Source: Gemmatimonadota bacterium
Lineage (GTDB): Bacteria; Gemmatimonadota; Gemmatimonadetes; JACCXV01
Assembly: GCA_013696835.1 (NCBI GenBank)
Contig: JACCXV010000399.1
Location: 1 to 6,971 of the forward strand
Direction of reading: 5' to 3'
Length of the DNA: 6,971 nucleotides
Part shown: positions 1 through 6,971 of the stretch, one piece after another
Layout: every line of letters begins with the position of its first letter
Position numbering within the stretch: the stretch's first letter is position 1
Translations under genes and position numbers: made by a program
Notes under the pieces: model-generated
Databases searched by the model: none
What the model was told of the DNA's origin: nothing
Seen by the model: the letters and a program-made list of their open reading frames with translations, nothing else

Positions 1-305
1 GCGCGGTCCACCGTCACGGCTGCCGGCCCCGCGCCCGGCGCGCGCGGATCCACCGCCACCTCGCGCTCGAGCGCGCGGTTGACGCCGAGCGACGCGAAGA
101 CGGCGTAGTTCATCGCGATCCGGAAGAGCGCCCAGCGTCCGAACGCCTCGGGCCCTAGCAGGCGCGCCAGGAGCAGTCCGCGCCCCCCGAGGAGACCTTC
201 GACCACCCCCCGGCTCGCGCCATAGAAGAAGATCCCGCGCAGCTTGCGGGAGCCGGCGGAATCCCCCGGAGCGGATTCCTCGGGCGGTCCGTTCGCGCTC
301 GCCAC
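1..305 (-). CDS. Polysaccharide flippase-like membrane protein, N-terminal part (3' end outside window)
   Basis: Translation of the minus strand from a GTG at 305-303 gives 101 codons that stay open to the window edge. The first 22 residues are hydrophilic and Ser/Pro/Gly rich. A long apolar stretch with few charges follows (about 24-51), then LLGPEAFGRW (49-58) and LGVNRALERE (73-82). This order (apolar helix, 'LLGPExFGxW', second helix, 'LGVxxALxRE') is the usual N-terminus of Wzx/RfbX-type oligosaccharide flippases of the MOP superfamily, which move lipid-linked sugar units across the inner membrane. The gene begins 29 bases after the stop of the CapK-like ligase on the same strand, so it is probably the third gene of the polysaccharide operon. 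No Shine-Dalgarno sequence precedes the GTG; the frame is open upstream to a TGA at 357-359, so a CTG near 343 is the only other nearby option. The alternative is another multi-helix MOP transporter; the missing C-terminus prevents a firmer call. Confidence 0.72.
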   Translation of the reverse strand, partial: MASANGPPEESAPGDSAGSRKLRGIFFYGASRGVVEGLLGGRGLLLARLLGPEAFGRWALFRIAMNYAVFASLGVNRALEREVAVDPRAPGAGPAAVTVDR

Positions 306-334
306 CGAAGCCCGCGTCCGGCGTGGCGCGCGGC

Positions 335-1642
335 TCAGCGAGGCTGCGATGCCGCCTCACGATGCAGCGGCTCGACCACCCGGAACTTTCTTCCGGCACC
401 CGCCGGAAAGTCGTCCACGAGCTCCACGTCCACGCGCACCGTGGGCCCCACCGCGGCAGCGATCCTGGCGCGAATGCCTGCGGCAGCGGTGCGGCGTGCG
501 CACGGGTCCACGAGCGCCTCCACGCGCAGTCGATCTCCGGGCCGCTGCGCGACGCGATAACGGCGCATGCCGTCGACGGGCTCGAGGGCGCAGGTCAGGA
601 GGTACGGCGAGATCCTGCGCCCGCCGATCTCCAGGTACTCGGTCTCCCGTCCGGCCACGACACCCATGCACGGGAGCGGAAACCCGCAGGCACAGGGCCC
701 CTTTCGCAGCGTGCCGCGGTCGCCGATGCGATAGCGCAGCAGCGGCATGGCGCGGTTCACGAGCAGCGTCGCCACCAGATCCCCTTCCTCACCCGAAGCG
801 ACCGGGACACCGGCGGGGTTCAGCACTTCCAGGTGCACCACGTCGGCATTGAGATGAGGAATGCCGAGGCAACACTCCCACGCGATCTCCTTCGTCTCGC
901 TGGTGCCGTAGACGTCCAGCACGGGACAGCCGAAGGCTCCGACCAGCGTTTCGCGCGTCGGCGAAGGCAGGATCTCGCCGCTCGTGAACACGACCCGCGG
1001 CCGCAGGGACCGTCGATCCTGGCTCAACGCAGCCGAGACCTCCAGAAGCGCCGAGGGCAAGCCGTAGATCGCGTCGGGCGCAAAGGCGGAGAGCTGCTGC
1101 GCGACCTGGTCGGCGGGCTGCAGCACGCTGACGGTGCGGACCCTGCCCGCCCGCGCGCCGATCGATGGCTCCGGCGCACCGGGGGGCATGGCGTCCAGCA
1201 CCGCCAGCCGGTCGAGGAGCCCGACGCCGCACGCGCGCCGGGCACGGGCTTTCACCAGATACTTGAGGATGGCCCAGGCCCGACCGTCGTAGTGCACGCG
1301 AAACGGCTCGCCGGTGGAGCCTGAGGAGCGTGTCGAGTGCCAGGACGGGTCCCGGCGGCCGCCCTGCAGCGCCGCGTCGCCCGCCGCGCGAAGCTCCGCC
1401 TTGGAGACCGGCGGAATGTCACGCATGGCCGTGAAGGGATCGCGCAGTGCGGGGCTCCCAGCGTGCACGCCGAGGCCGGCGTCCTGCAGCCGCTCGCGTC
1501 CGAACGGGGTAGCGGCTGCGGCGCGCAGCGTTGCCGCGGCGCGGCCACGGGCGATGCGCTCGACCTCGAGGGGCGTCCGGCGCAGCACGCTCAGAGTAGG
1601 CCAGGCCTCGACCGCGAGCCACCCGGCGAGCGAGCCGCTCAC
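335..1642 (-). CDS. CapK/PaaK-like adenylate-forming ligase (phenylacetate-CoA ligase family)
   Basis: The protein has 435 residues, the normal size for this family, and starts at GTG 1642-1640. Motifs of the ANL adenylating superfamily appear in order: the phosphate loop SSGSTGEP (106-113), TSGE (220-223), YGTSE (245-249), RYRIGDRG (303-310) and a C-terminal GRKF (417-420) whose Lys419 is the candidate catalytic lysine. Cys257, His263, Cys317 and Cys319 (in CACG) resemble the Cys/His set seen in some PaaK-like proteins and could hold a metal; that is inference. Family members activate a carboxylic acid as an acyl-adenylate, usually then forming a CoA thioester. The CapK branch occurs in capsule and exopolysaccharide clusters, where its substrate is mostly unknown. 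Here it sits 19 bases after a GT4 glycosyltransferase and 29 bases before a flippase-like gene, so a role in acyl or amino-acyl decoration of a glycan is more likely than phenylacetate catabolism. No paa genes are present in the window. Confidence 0.9.
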   Translation of the reverse strand: MSGSLAGWLAVEAWPTLSVLRRTPLEVERIARGRAAATLRAAAATPFGRERLQDAGLGVHAGSPALRDPFTAMRDIPPVSKAELRAAGDAALQGGRRDPSWHSTRSSGSTGEPFRVHYDGRAWAILKYLVKARARRACGVGLLDRLAVLDAMPPGAPEPSIGARAGRVRTVSVLQPADQVAQQLSAFAPDAIYGLPSALLEVSAALSQDRRSLRPRVVFTSGEILPSPTRETLVGAFGCPVLDVYGTSETKEIAWECCLGIPHLNADVVHLEVLNPAGVPVASGEEGDLVATLLVNRAMPLLRYRIGDRGTLRKGPCACGFPLPCMGVVAGRETEYLEIGGRRISPYLLTCALEPVDGMRRYRVAQRPGDRLRVEALVDPCARRTAAAGIRARIAAAVGPTVRVDVELVDDFPAGAGRKFRVVEPLHREAASQPR

Positions 1643-1661
1643 GAGGGGACGGGGAGGCGGC

Positions 1662-2909
1662 TCAGGAAAGATCCGGGCCGGGACGTGCTCCGGCGAGGCG
1701 GCGACGCAGGGCGCGGTAGACCTGCAGATAGCGGTCCGTCATGTGCTCCCAGGACAGAGTCGCCACGGCACGCTCGCGGTTGGCAGCGCCCATCCGAGCG
1801 CGGAGCCCCGCATCGTTCGCCATGCGGCGGAGAGCTGCGGCCAGGGCGGCCGGATCCTCTGGAGAAACGAGGAACCCGGCCTCGCCGGCCGGCACGAACT
1901 CGGGGATGCCACCCACGTCGCTTCCGACGATCGGAAGACCGGAGGCGAGCGCCTCCGCGAAGACGTTGCCGAACGCCTCTTCGCGCGGGCTGAGGGTGAA
2001 GACGTCTGCCTGGCGGTAGCGCGCAGCCAGCGCCGGGCGGTCGAGGGCGCCCACGAACCGTACACCGCCGCCGAGTTCGAGCTTGGAGGCCAGCGAGCGG
2101 AGCGCCCCCTCCGCCGGTCCGCTGCCGACGACGTCAAGCGTGAAGCGGTCGCGCTCCAGCAGGGAGAGGGCGCGCAGCAGGTTGGCGATGCCCTTGCGCT
2201 CGATCAGACGCGCCACCGCGAGGCAGCGGAGCGGCGCTCCCGGAGCCGGCGGCACGGCCGCCCCGGGGTGGAAGAGCTCGAGGTCGACCCCGTTGCGGAT
2301 CACGGTGAAGCGCAGGTCCGGCGACGTCCGCCAGGCGAGGCGGCCGAGACCCTCGGACAGCATTACGATGCGGTCCGCGCGGCGCCAGATCCAACGGGTC
2401 AGTGGCAGGGCCAGACGGTGCGCAACCCGCAACCGCAGGTCCGACTCGTCGTAGCCCGGCACGTCCGAACCGCGCAGCGAGACGACCACCGGGGCTCTGC
2501 CGAAGTCGCACAGCGGGAGCAGCGCACCGGTGGGGAGGGAGAAGAAGAAGTGCACGATGTCGTAGCGGGTGCGGCGCACGAGGTCGCGCACGACGGGGAG
2601 GGCCGCCCGCAGATACCCCGCCGCCCCGCCCATGCCGGCGTCGTGCACACCCCGGCGCCGCGTGCGAACGCGGAACAACCTGGGCGCTGCGAGTGGCGGA
2701 TCGGACGGGTCGTTGACGAGGAGGGGAGTGGTCGGGTGCTCCACCCCCCGCGCTTCGCGGGGGAGGCCACCTTCGCCGGGCCAGGTCGCTGCCGTCACGA
2801 CGTCAACGTGCTCACGCCTGCCGGCCAGGCTGGCGGCCAGGGCCGCGGTCACCACCCCGGCTCCGCCCCCGAGGGGGGGGTACTCGTAGTTCAGCAGGAG
2901 GATGCGCAT
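1662..2909 (-). CDS. GT4-family glycosyltransferase (GT-B fold)
   Basis: From the ATG at 2909-2907 the product has 415 residues, typical of GT4 enzymes. The N-terminal Rossmann half opens with MRILLLNYEYPPLGGGAG (1-18), the acceptor-side glycine loop. The C-terminal half has the nucleotide-sugar features: RLIERKG (234-240), VVGSGP (260-265), and the E-x7-E motif in EEAFGNVFAE (310-319; Glu311 and Glu319), then GLPIVGSDVGGIPE just after. There is no signal peptide or membrane helix, so it acts at the cytoplasmic face, transferring a sugar from a nucleotide donor to a growing lipid-linked oligosaccharide with retention of configuration. Sugar specificity cannot be read. The frame extends to an upstream ATG at 2978-2976, adding 23 residues rich in Pro, Ala and Leu; I prefer the inner start because GT4 proteins normally begin directly at the first beta strand. 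It is the first gene of the minus-strand operon. A run of eight C residues (coding strand) lies in codons 10-13. Confidence 0.93.
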   Translation of the reverse strand: MRILLLNYEYPPLGGGAGVVTAALAASLAGRREHVDVVTAATWPGEGGLPREARGVEHPTTPLLVNDPSDPPLAAPRLFRVRTRRRGVHDAGMGGAAGYLRAALPVVRDLVRRTRYDIVHFFFSLPTGALLPLCDFGRAPVVVSLRGSDVPGYDESDLRLRVAHRLALPLTRWIWRRADRIVMLSEGLGRLAWRTSPDLRFTVIRNGVDLELFHPGAAVPPAPGAPLRCLAVARLIERKGIANLLRALSLLERDRFTLDVVGSGPAEGALRSLASKLELGGGVRFVGALDRPALAARYRQADVFTLSPREEAFGNVFAEALASGLPIVGSDVGGIPEFVPAGEAGFLVSPEDPAALAAALRRMANDAGLRARMGAANRERAVATLSWEHMTDRYLQVYRALRRRLAGARPGPDLS

Positions 2910-3080
2910 GGGACGAATGCCCTGGACGAGCGGTACCGCACCGCCGGGGGCTTGAACAGGGGCCAACGAGGGCAGCATGGCGGGAAGTATCGATTCGCTG
3001 GTGGCTCCACGCCATCCGGCACGCGGGGAAGCGGGCGTACATCCCCGGAAGGATGCCCCGACCCCGCCGATGGGCGGCGC

Positions 3081-3096
3081 CGCTTTGACAGTGCCC
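3081..3096 (-). promoter_or_regulatory. Weak sigma-54 (-24/-12)-like element facing the polysaccharide operon
   Basis: On the minus strand the bases read GGGCACTGTCAAAGCG. Against the sigma-54 consensus TGGCACG-N4-TTGCA this keeps the near-invariant GG and GC at the correct N10 spacing plus the adjoining CAC, seven of twelve defined positions; the -12 TT is AA. Transcription would start near 3070, about 160 bases before the preferred glycosyltransferase start. The element covers the same bases as the plus-strand TTGACA box. It is reported because the neighbouring operon encodes an NtrC-type activator, but GG-N10-GC patterns are common in DNA this rich in G and C. Confidence 0.2.
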
Positions 3097-3114
3097 CGAG
3101 CACGGGCCTAACGT
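3085..3114 (+). promoter_or_regulatory. Putative sigma-70-type promoter for the kinase/regulator operon
   Basis: A perfect -35 box TTGACA (3085-3090) is followed after 18 bases by TAACGT (3109-3114), which matches the -10 consensus at three of six positions, including the first T, the A and the last T. The start of transcription would fall near 3121, giving a leader of about 60 bases before the kinase. The spacer holds an inverted repeat GTGC-N5-GCAC (3091-3103), placed where a repressor dimer could sit between the two boxes. The palindrome GCGGCGCCGC ends two bases before the -35 box. The -35 match is strong; the -10 match is weak. Confidence 0.4.
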
Positions 3115-3121
3115 TCCGTGT

Positions 3122-3183
3122 GAGGTGGAGGACGTGAACCCGCGGCCGAGGAGCCGATGACGTCCCGCTGCAAGCGGCCATGA
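3122..3183 (+). promoter_or_regulatory. Leader with two ATGA-coupled mini-ORFs upstream of the kinase
   Basis: GAGGTG (3122-3127), a good Shine-Dalgarno match six bases ahead of GTG 3134, would start an 8-codon peptide MNPRPRSR ending at TGA 3158-3160. That stop overlaps ATG 3157 (ATGA). From this ATG, preceded by GAGGAG at 3148-3153 only three bases away, a second 8-codon peptide MTSRCKRP ends at TGA 3181-3183, which overlaps the kinase start ATG 3180 (again ATGA). The kinase start has no Shine-Dalgarno of its own, and no ATG or GTG lies in its frame upstream before the stop at 3135-3137. The arrangement suggests translation by coupling or reinitiation. The peptides are very short, so expression is unproven. 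Confidence 0.3.
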
Positions 3184-4760
3184 AGCTGCGTCTTCCGCTG
3201 ACGGCCATCCGCACGAAGATGCTGGCGCTGTTCGTCAGCCTGGTGACGCTCTTCGTGCTGCTTTCCGGTTTCGTTTGGTACCGTCTGACGACGAGCCGCC
3301 TCGAACGGGAGATTGCCAGCCGGCTGCTATCGGTCGCCGAGCTGGGGCGCACGAACTTCAGCGTGGATCTCGTGGACGAGCTGGTGCGTTCCGCTCGCGA
3401 GATCTCGCCCGCCGAGTACGGCCAGCGCTACACCTACCGTAGCGCCCTCAACAAGATCGAGAACCTGCAGGCGAGCTCGCAGGCCAAGGCGATTCACATC
3501 TTCGACCGGCACCTGCGGATCCTCGCCTCGACCGACACCACGCTCGTGCCGGGATATGTCTACCCGCTGCTGCGCAGCTACCGTCCCGAGCTGGAGGCGG
3601 TCTTCGCGGGGCGAGGGCAGGCGAGCGTGCGCTTCGAAGACGAGGAGGGCAAGGTCTACCAGAGCGCGTTCGCGCCGCTCTTCGGGAGGGACCCCGCGGC
3701 GGCGGACGCGGCGGCACCCTCGAGCACCGGCGATATTGCCACGGAGGCCTCCGTGATCGCCGCCCTCGGAGTGGACCTGAACGTCGCCTATCTCGACATC
3801 CTGGGCGAGTTCAAGCGCACGACGGTCACCATCACGCTGCTGGGCATCGCGGTGGCGATCCTCGCGGGGCTCGTCTTCGCGCGCACGCTGACGCGCCCGC
3901 TCACCGACCTCGTCGCCTCGGCCCAGCGGATGGAGCGCGGTGACCTCGGCGCGCCGGTAGAAGTCCGCTCGGGCGACGAGATCGGCTACCTGGGCGCGGC
4001 GATGGAGGACATGCGGCAGGGCATCCTGCGCCGCGACAAGCACCTGCGTACGATGCTCGCGGGCGTGGCGCACGAGATCCGCAATCCGCTCGGCGGGATC
4101 GAGGTCTTCGCCACCCTGCTCCGGGACGAGCTGACGGAGGACGACGAGCGCCGGCAGCACCTCAAGAAGATCATCCTCGAGGTGCACCACCTGAAGACGA
4201 TCGTGAACGAGTTCCTCGTCTACGCCCGCCCGCGGCAACCGGTTCCCGAGCCGTTCTCGCTGAACGCGGTCGTGGAGGACCTCCGTTTCCTGCTGGCGGG
4301 CGAGCTCGCCGAAAAGGAGCTGGACCTGCTGATGGACATGGGTGGAGAGGAGCTTCACGTGTACGCGGACGGCGACCAGATCAAGCGTGCCCTCCTCAAC
4401 CTTACCCGCAATGCCATTCAGGCCTCCCGCCGCGGCGGGACGGTCGAGCTGCGGGCCCGACGCGGTGGGGAGCGGGTTCGCATCGTGGTCAAGGACCATG
4501 GGGCCGGGATCGCCCCCGGGGACCTGGCGCTCATCTTCGACCCCTTCTTCACCACCAAGGGCTCGGGAGCTGGCCTCGGGCTGTCGATCGTCAAGTCGAT
4601 CGTGGAGGAGAACGAGGGGGAGATCGCCGTCGAGTCGGCTCCCGGGGAGACGACCGCCTTTTCGATCGCCCTGCCTGCGGCCCGCGGCGCCGCGGATCGC
4701 TTCCGTTCCGCTGGCGCCCCCCCGGGTGCACCCCTCGCGGGCCACTCGGCCGCCTCCTGA
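3180..4760 (+). CDS. Membrane sensor histidine kinase (Cache/PDC-like sensor, HAMP, HisKA, HATPase)
   Basis: The 526-residue protein has a full transmitter. A first membrane helix spans about 13-35 and a second about 214-234, enclosing some 178 residues outside the membrane. That region, with IHIFDRHLRILAST (105-118) and a closing SVIAALGVDLNV (191-202), looks like a single Cache/PDC-type ligand domain, with an Ala-rich loop at about 172-190. HAMP follows (about 235-287), then the H box AHEIRNPLGGIEVF (297-310) with phospho-acceptor His298. The ATPase domain shows the N box (Asn411 in LLNLTRNAIQAS), G1 DHGAGI (439-444), F box FDPFFTTK (453-460) and G2 GSGAGLGLSI (461-470). All key residues are intact. 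The last 27 residues are an Ala/Pro/Gly/Ser-rich tail beyond the usual domain end. It should autophosphorylate on His298 and pass the phosphate to the NtrC-type regulator encoded next, 103 bases downstream. The H box is of the AtoS/ZraS/NtrB-like type that pairs with sigma-54 activators. The signal cannot be named. Confidence 0.96.
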   Translation: MKLRLPLTAIRTKMLALFVSLVTLFVLLSGFVWYRLTTSRLEREIASRLLSVAELGRTNFSVDLVDELVRSAREISPAEYGQRYTYRSALNKIENLQASSQAKAIHIFDRHLRILASTDTTLVPGYVYPLLRSYRPELEAVFAGRGQASVRFEDEEGKVYQSAFAPLFGRDPAAADAAAPSSTGDIATEASVIAALGVDLNVAYLDILGEFKRTTVTITLLGIAVAILAGLVFARTLTRPLTDLVASAQRMERGDLGAPVEVRSGDEIGYLGAAMEDMRQGILRRDKHLRTMLAGVAHEIRNPLGGIEVFATLLRDELTEDDERRQHLKKIILEVHHLKTIVNEFLVYARPRQPVPEPFSLNAVVEDLRFLLAGELAEKELDLLMDMGGEELHVYADGDQIKRALLNLTRNAIQASRRGGTVELRARRGGERVRIVVKDHGAGIAPGDLALIFDPFFTTKGSGAGLGLSIVKSIVEENEGEIAVESAPGETTAFSIALPAARGAADRFRSAGAPPGAPLAGHSAAS

Positions 4761-4863
4761 CGGTGCGCCGAAACCCTCCCCGGGAGGCCTCCCCGCAGCG
4801 GGTTGGGTGCCGCGAACCGCAGCGTGTCGACGTCTCCCGAGGCGCGGCAGTGCCACGAGTCCC
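4761..4863. other. 103-base gap between kinase and regulator with a GC-rich palindrome
   Basis: The gap holds the sequence CCTCCC-C-GGGAGG (4775-4787) running into a perfect 12-base palindrome GGGAGGCCTCCC (4782-4793). The shared GGGAGG can pair with the block on either side, though adjacent blocks leave too little loop for an ordinary hairpin. No T tract follows, so it is not a standard intrinsic terminator. I see no convincing promoter boxes. GGAGG at 4783-4787 is about 76 bases from the regulator ATG and cannot act directly as its ribosome site. Confidence 0.35.
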
Positions 4864-6237
<1,374 letters not shown>

Positions 6238-6247
6238 CGCATCCGCC

Positions 6248-6971
6248 ATGCGCTGCCTCCCTTCCGCCCCGGCGCTCCTAGCCCTCGCGCTCCTCGCAAC
6301 CGCGGGGCTGCGGGCCCCCGTCGCCCTGGCGCAGACGCTCACGATCCCAGAGTACCGCGAGCTGGTTCTCGCGAACGAGGGCAAGCTCACCCGCATCGAT
6401 CGGGAGATCGCCGTCGAGAACGCGCGTTTGGACCGGCTCGTGTCGGAGCGCAATCGCGGCGACAGCCCCGGGGGGGAGGAGCGGGCGGGCCAGCTCTCGG
6501 GGCGCATCGTCAAGGTTTCGAACCGCCTGGCGGAGCTCGAGCGGCTGAAGCGCTCGACTCAGGCCGAGCTCCGGCGCCTGCGAACCGCGCTCGACGAGCG
6601 CTACACGGCGGCGATCGACGGCAGCCTCGACCGCCTCGGCGCCATGGCCCAGTCCGACCCCGCCTACGCCCGCCTCTATCTGGAGACGAGCCGCTACATC
6701 GGCGCGCGTGACTCCCTTCAGCTGCAGATCCGCATCGGGGAGACGCTACGCAACTTTCGCGAGTTCCCGATCCTGCTCACCGACGGGCCGGCGGAGATCC
6801 GCGAGAAGGCCGGCTTCTACCGCGACTACGTGCGCGACGTGGATGCGCGACTGGCCGCCCTCGAGGGCGAGATGCGGAAGATCCAGGACCGCGACCGGGT
6901 GAGCGAGCGGATGCGGGAGTTTCGCGAGGACCTCGCGTTCCAGGGCGCCGACGCACCGGACCGTCCCGGGG
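6248..6971 (+). CDS. Secreted coiled-coil protein of unknown function (3' end outside window)
   Basis: An open frame runs from ATG 6248 to the window edge, 241 codons without a stop. Residues 1-28 form a signal peptide: MRCLP, an apolar core ALLALALLATAGL, then VALA with probable cleavage after Ala28. The mature part is strongly charged and helical. A coiled coil with heptad-like Leu/Ile spacing covers about 38-118, broken by a Gly/Pro/Glu linker (71-80, containing SPGGEE). A middle helical section with aromatic residues follows (about 119-190) and a second coiled-coil stretch lies at about 193-229. I see no enzyme motif, lipobox or membrane helix after the signal. It is probably periplasmic, or an envelope-anchored protein whose anchor lies beyond the edge. 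It starts 10 bases after the regulator stop with no Shine-Dalgarno sequence, so it is probably the third gene of the two-component operon and may be an accessory to sensing or an envelope-structure protein. I do not recognise the family. Confidence 0.85.
   Translation, partial: MRCLPSAPALLALALLATAGLRAPVALAQTLTIPEYRELVLANEGKLTRIDREIAVENARLDRLVSERNRGDSPGGEERAGQLSGRIVKVSNRLAELERLKRSTQAELRRLRTALDERYTAAIDGSLDRLGAMAQSDPAYARLYLETSRYIGARDSLQLQIRIGETLRNFREFPILLTDGPAEIREKAGFYRDYVRDVDARLAALEGEMRKIQDRDRVSERMREFREDLAFQGADAPDRPG

Larger units (their letters stand above)
2910..3179. promoter_or_regulatory. Divergent intergenic control region between polysaccharide operon and two-component operon
   Basis: This is the only sizeable stretch without a long gene. 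It separates the minus-strand glycosyltransferase from the plus-strand histidine kinase, so it must hold promoters for both arms unless they come from farther away. Visible elements are an imperfect dyad CATCC-N6-GGATG (3040-3055), a 10-base palindrome GCGGCGCCGC (3074-3083), a TTGACA box, an overlapping minus-strand sigma-54-like element, and a leader with two mini-ORFs. If the glycosyltransferase uses its outer ATG, the region shrinks to 2979-3179. No terminator-like hairpin with a T tract is present on either strand. Confidence 0.6.

Noticed and set aside
323..1324. 333-codon plus-strand open frame opposite the CapK-like ligase
   Set aside because: It lies antisense to a gene with intact catalytic motifs, shows no domain pattern, and crosses the ligase-flippase junction.
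2910..2978. Upstream ATG at 2978 as the glycosyltransferase start
   Set aside because: It would add 23 unconserved-looking Pro/Ala-rich residues ahead of the first beta strand; kept as an alternative only.
3017..3032. Plus-strand CGGCACG...GAAGC as a sigma-54 promoter for the kinase
   Set aside because: The -24 part fits well, but GG and GC are 11 bases apart instead of 10 and the -12 TT is absent; sigma-54 spacing is strict.
3040..3055. CATCC-N6-GGATG dyad as a terminator
   Set aside because: The stem is only five base pairs and no T tract follows on either strand; it lies between divergent genes where no terminator is needed.
1314..3137. 607-codon open frame on the plus strand opposite the glycosyltransferase and ligase genes
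   Set aside because: It runs antisense to two well-supported genes, is rich in Arg/Gly/Ala with no family motif, and is the expected shadow of high-GC coding DNA.
4342..4863. Possible N-terminal extension of the response regulator (open frame back to 4342)
   Set aside because: The extension overlaps the kinase ATPase domain in another frame and is low-complexity; the receiver begins cleanly at ATG 4864.

Overview
The window is high-GC bacterial DNA with five long genes and one truncated reading frame at the right edge, read on two divergent arms. The kinase, the sigma-54 activator, the flippase-type membrane protein and the capsule-type ligase point to a Gram-negative-style or deltaproteobacterial/Gemmatimonadota-like chromosome. 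Gene content and composition alone do not settle the phylum. I saw no RNA genes, insertion sequences, CRISPR repeats or clear terminators.

Left arm (minus strand, 2909 down to 1): a surface-polysaccharide operon. In transcription order it holds a GT4 glycosyltransferase, a CapK/PaaK-like adenylate-forming ligase, and the N-terminal 101 codons of a polysaccharide flippase-like membrane protein that runs off the window. Gaps are 19 and 29 bases, so co-transcription is likely. The likely job is to build, decorate and export a lipid-linked glycan.

Centre (about 2910-3179): a divergent control region. It carries a plausible sigma-70 promoter toward the right arm (TTGACA at 3085-3090). On the other strand, over the same bases, lies a weak sigma-54 -24/-12-like element pointing at the polysaccharide operon. 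A 5' leader follows with two 8-codon mini-ORFs, each joined to the next start by an ATGA overlap, the second ending on the kinase start codon.

Right arm (plus strand, 3180 to the end): a membrane histidine kinase with an extracytoplasmic Cache/PDC-like sensor, then, after a 103-base gap, a complete NtrC-family response regulator (receiver, AAA+ with GAFTGA, Fis-type HTH). Ten bases further on begins a secreted coiled-coil protein of unknown family that is cut by the window end. The working model is that the kinase senses an envelope or external signal, the regulator activates sigma-54 promoters, and the divergent polysaccharide operon is a candidate target. That last link is inference.
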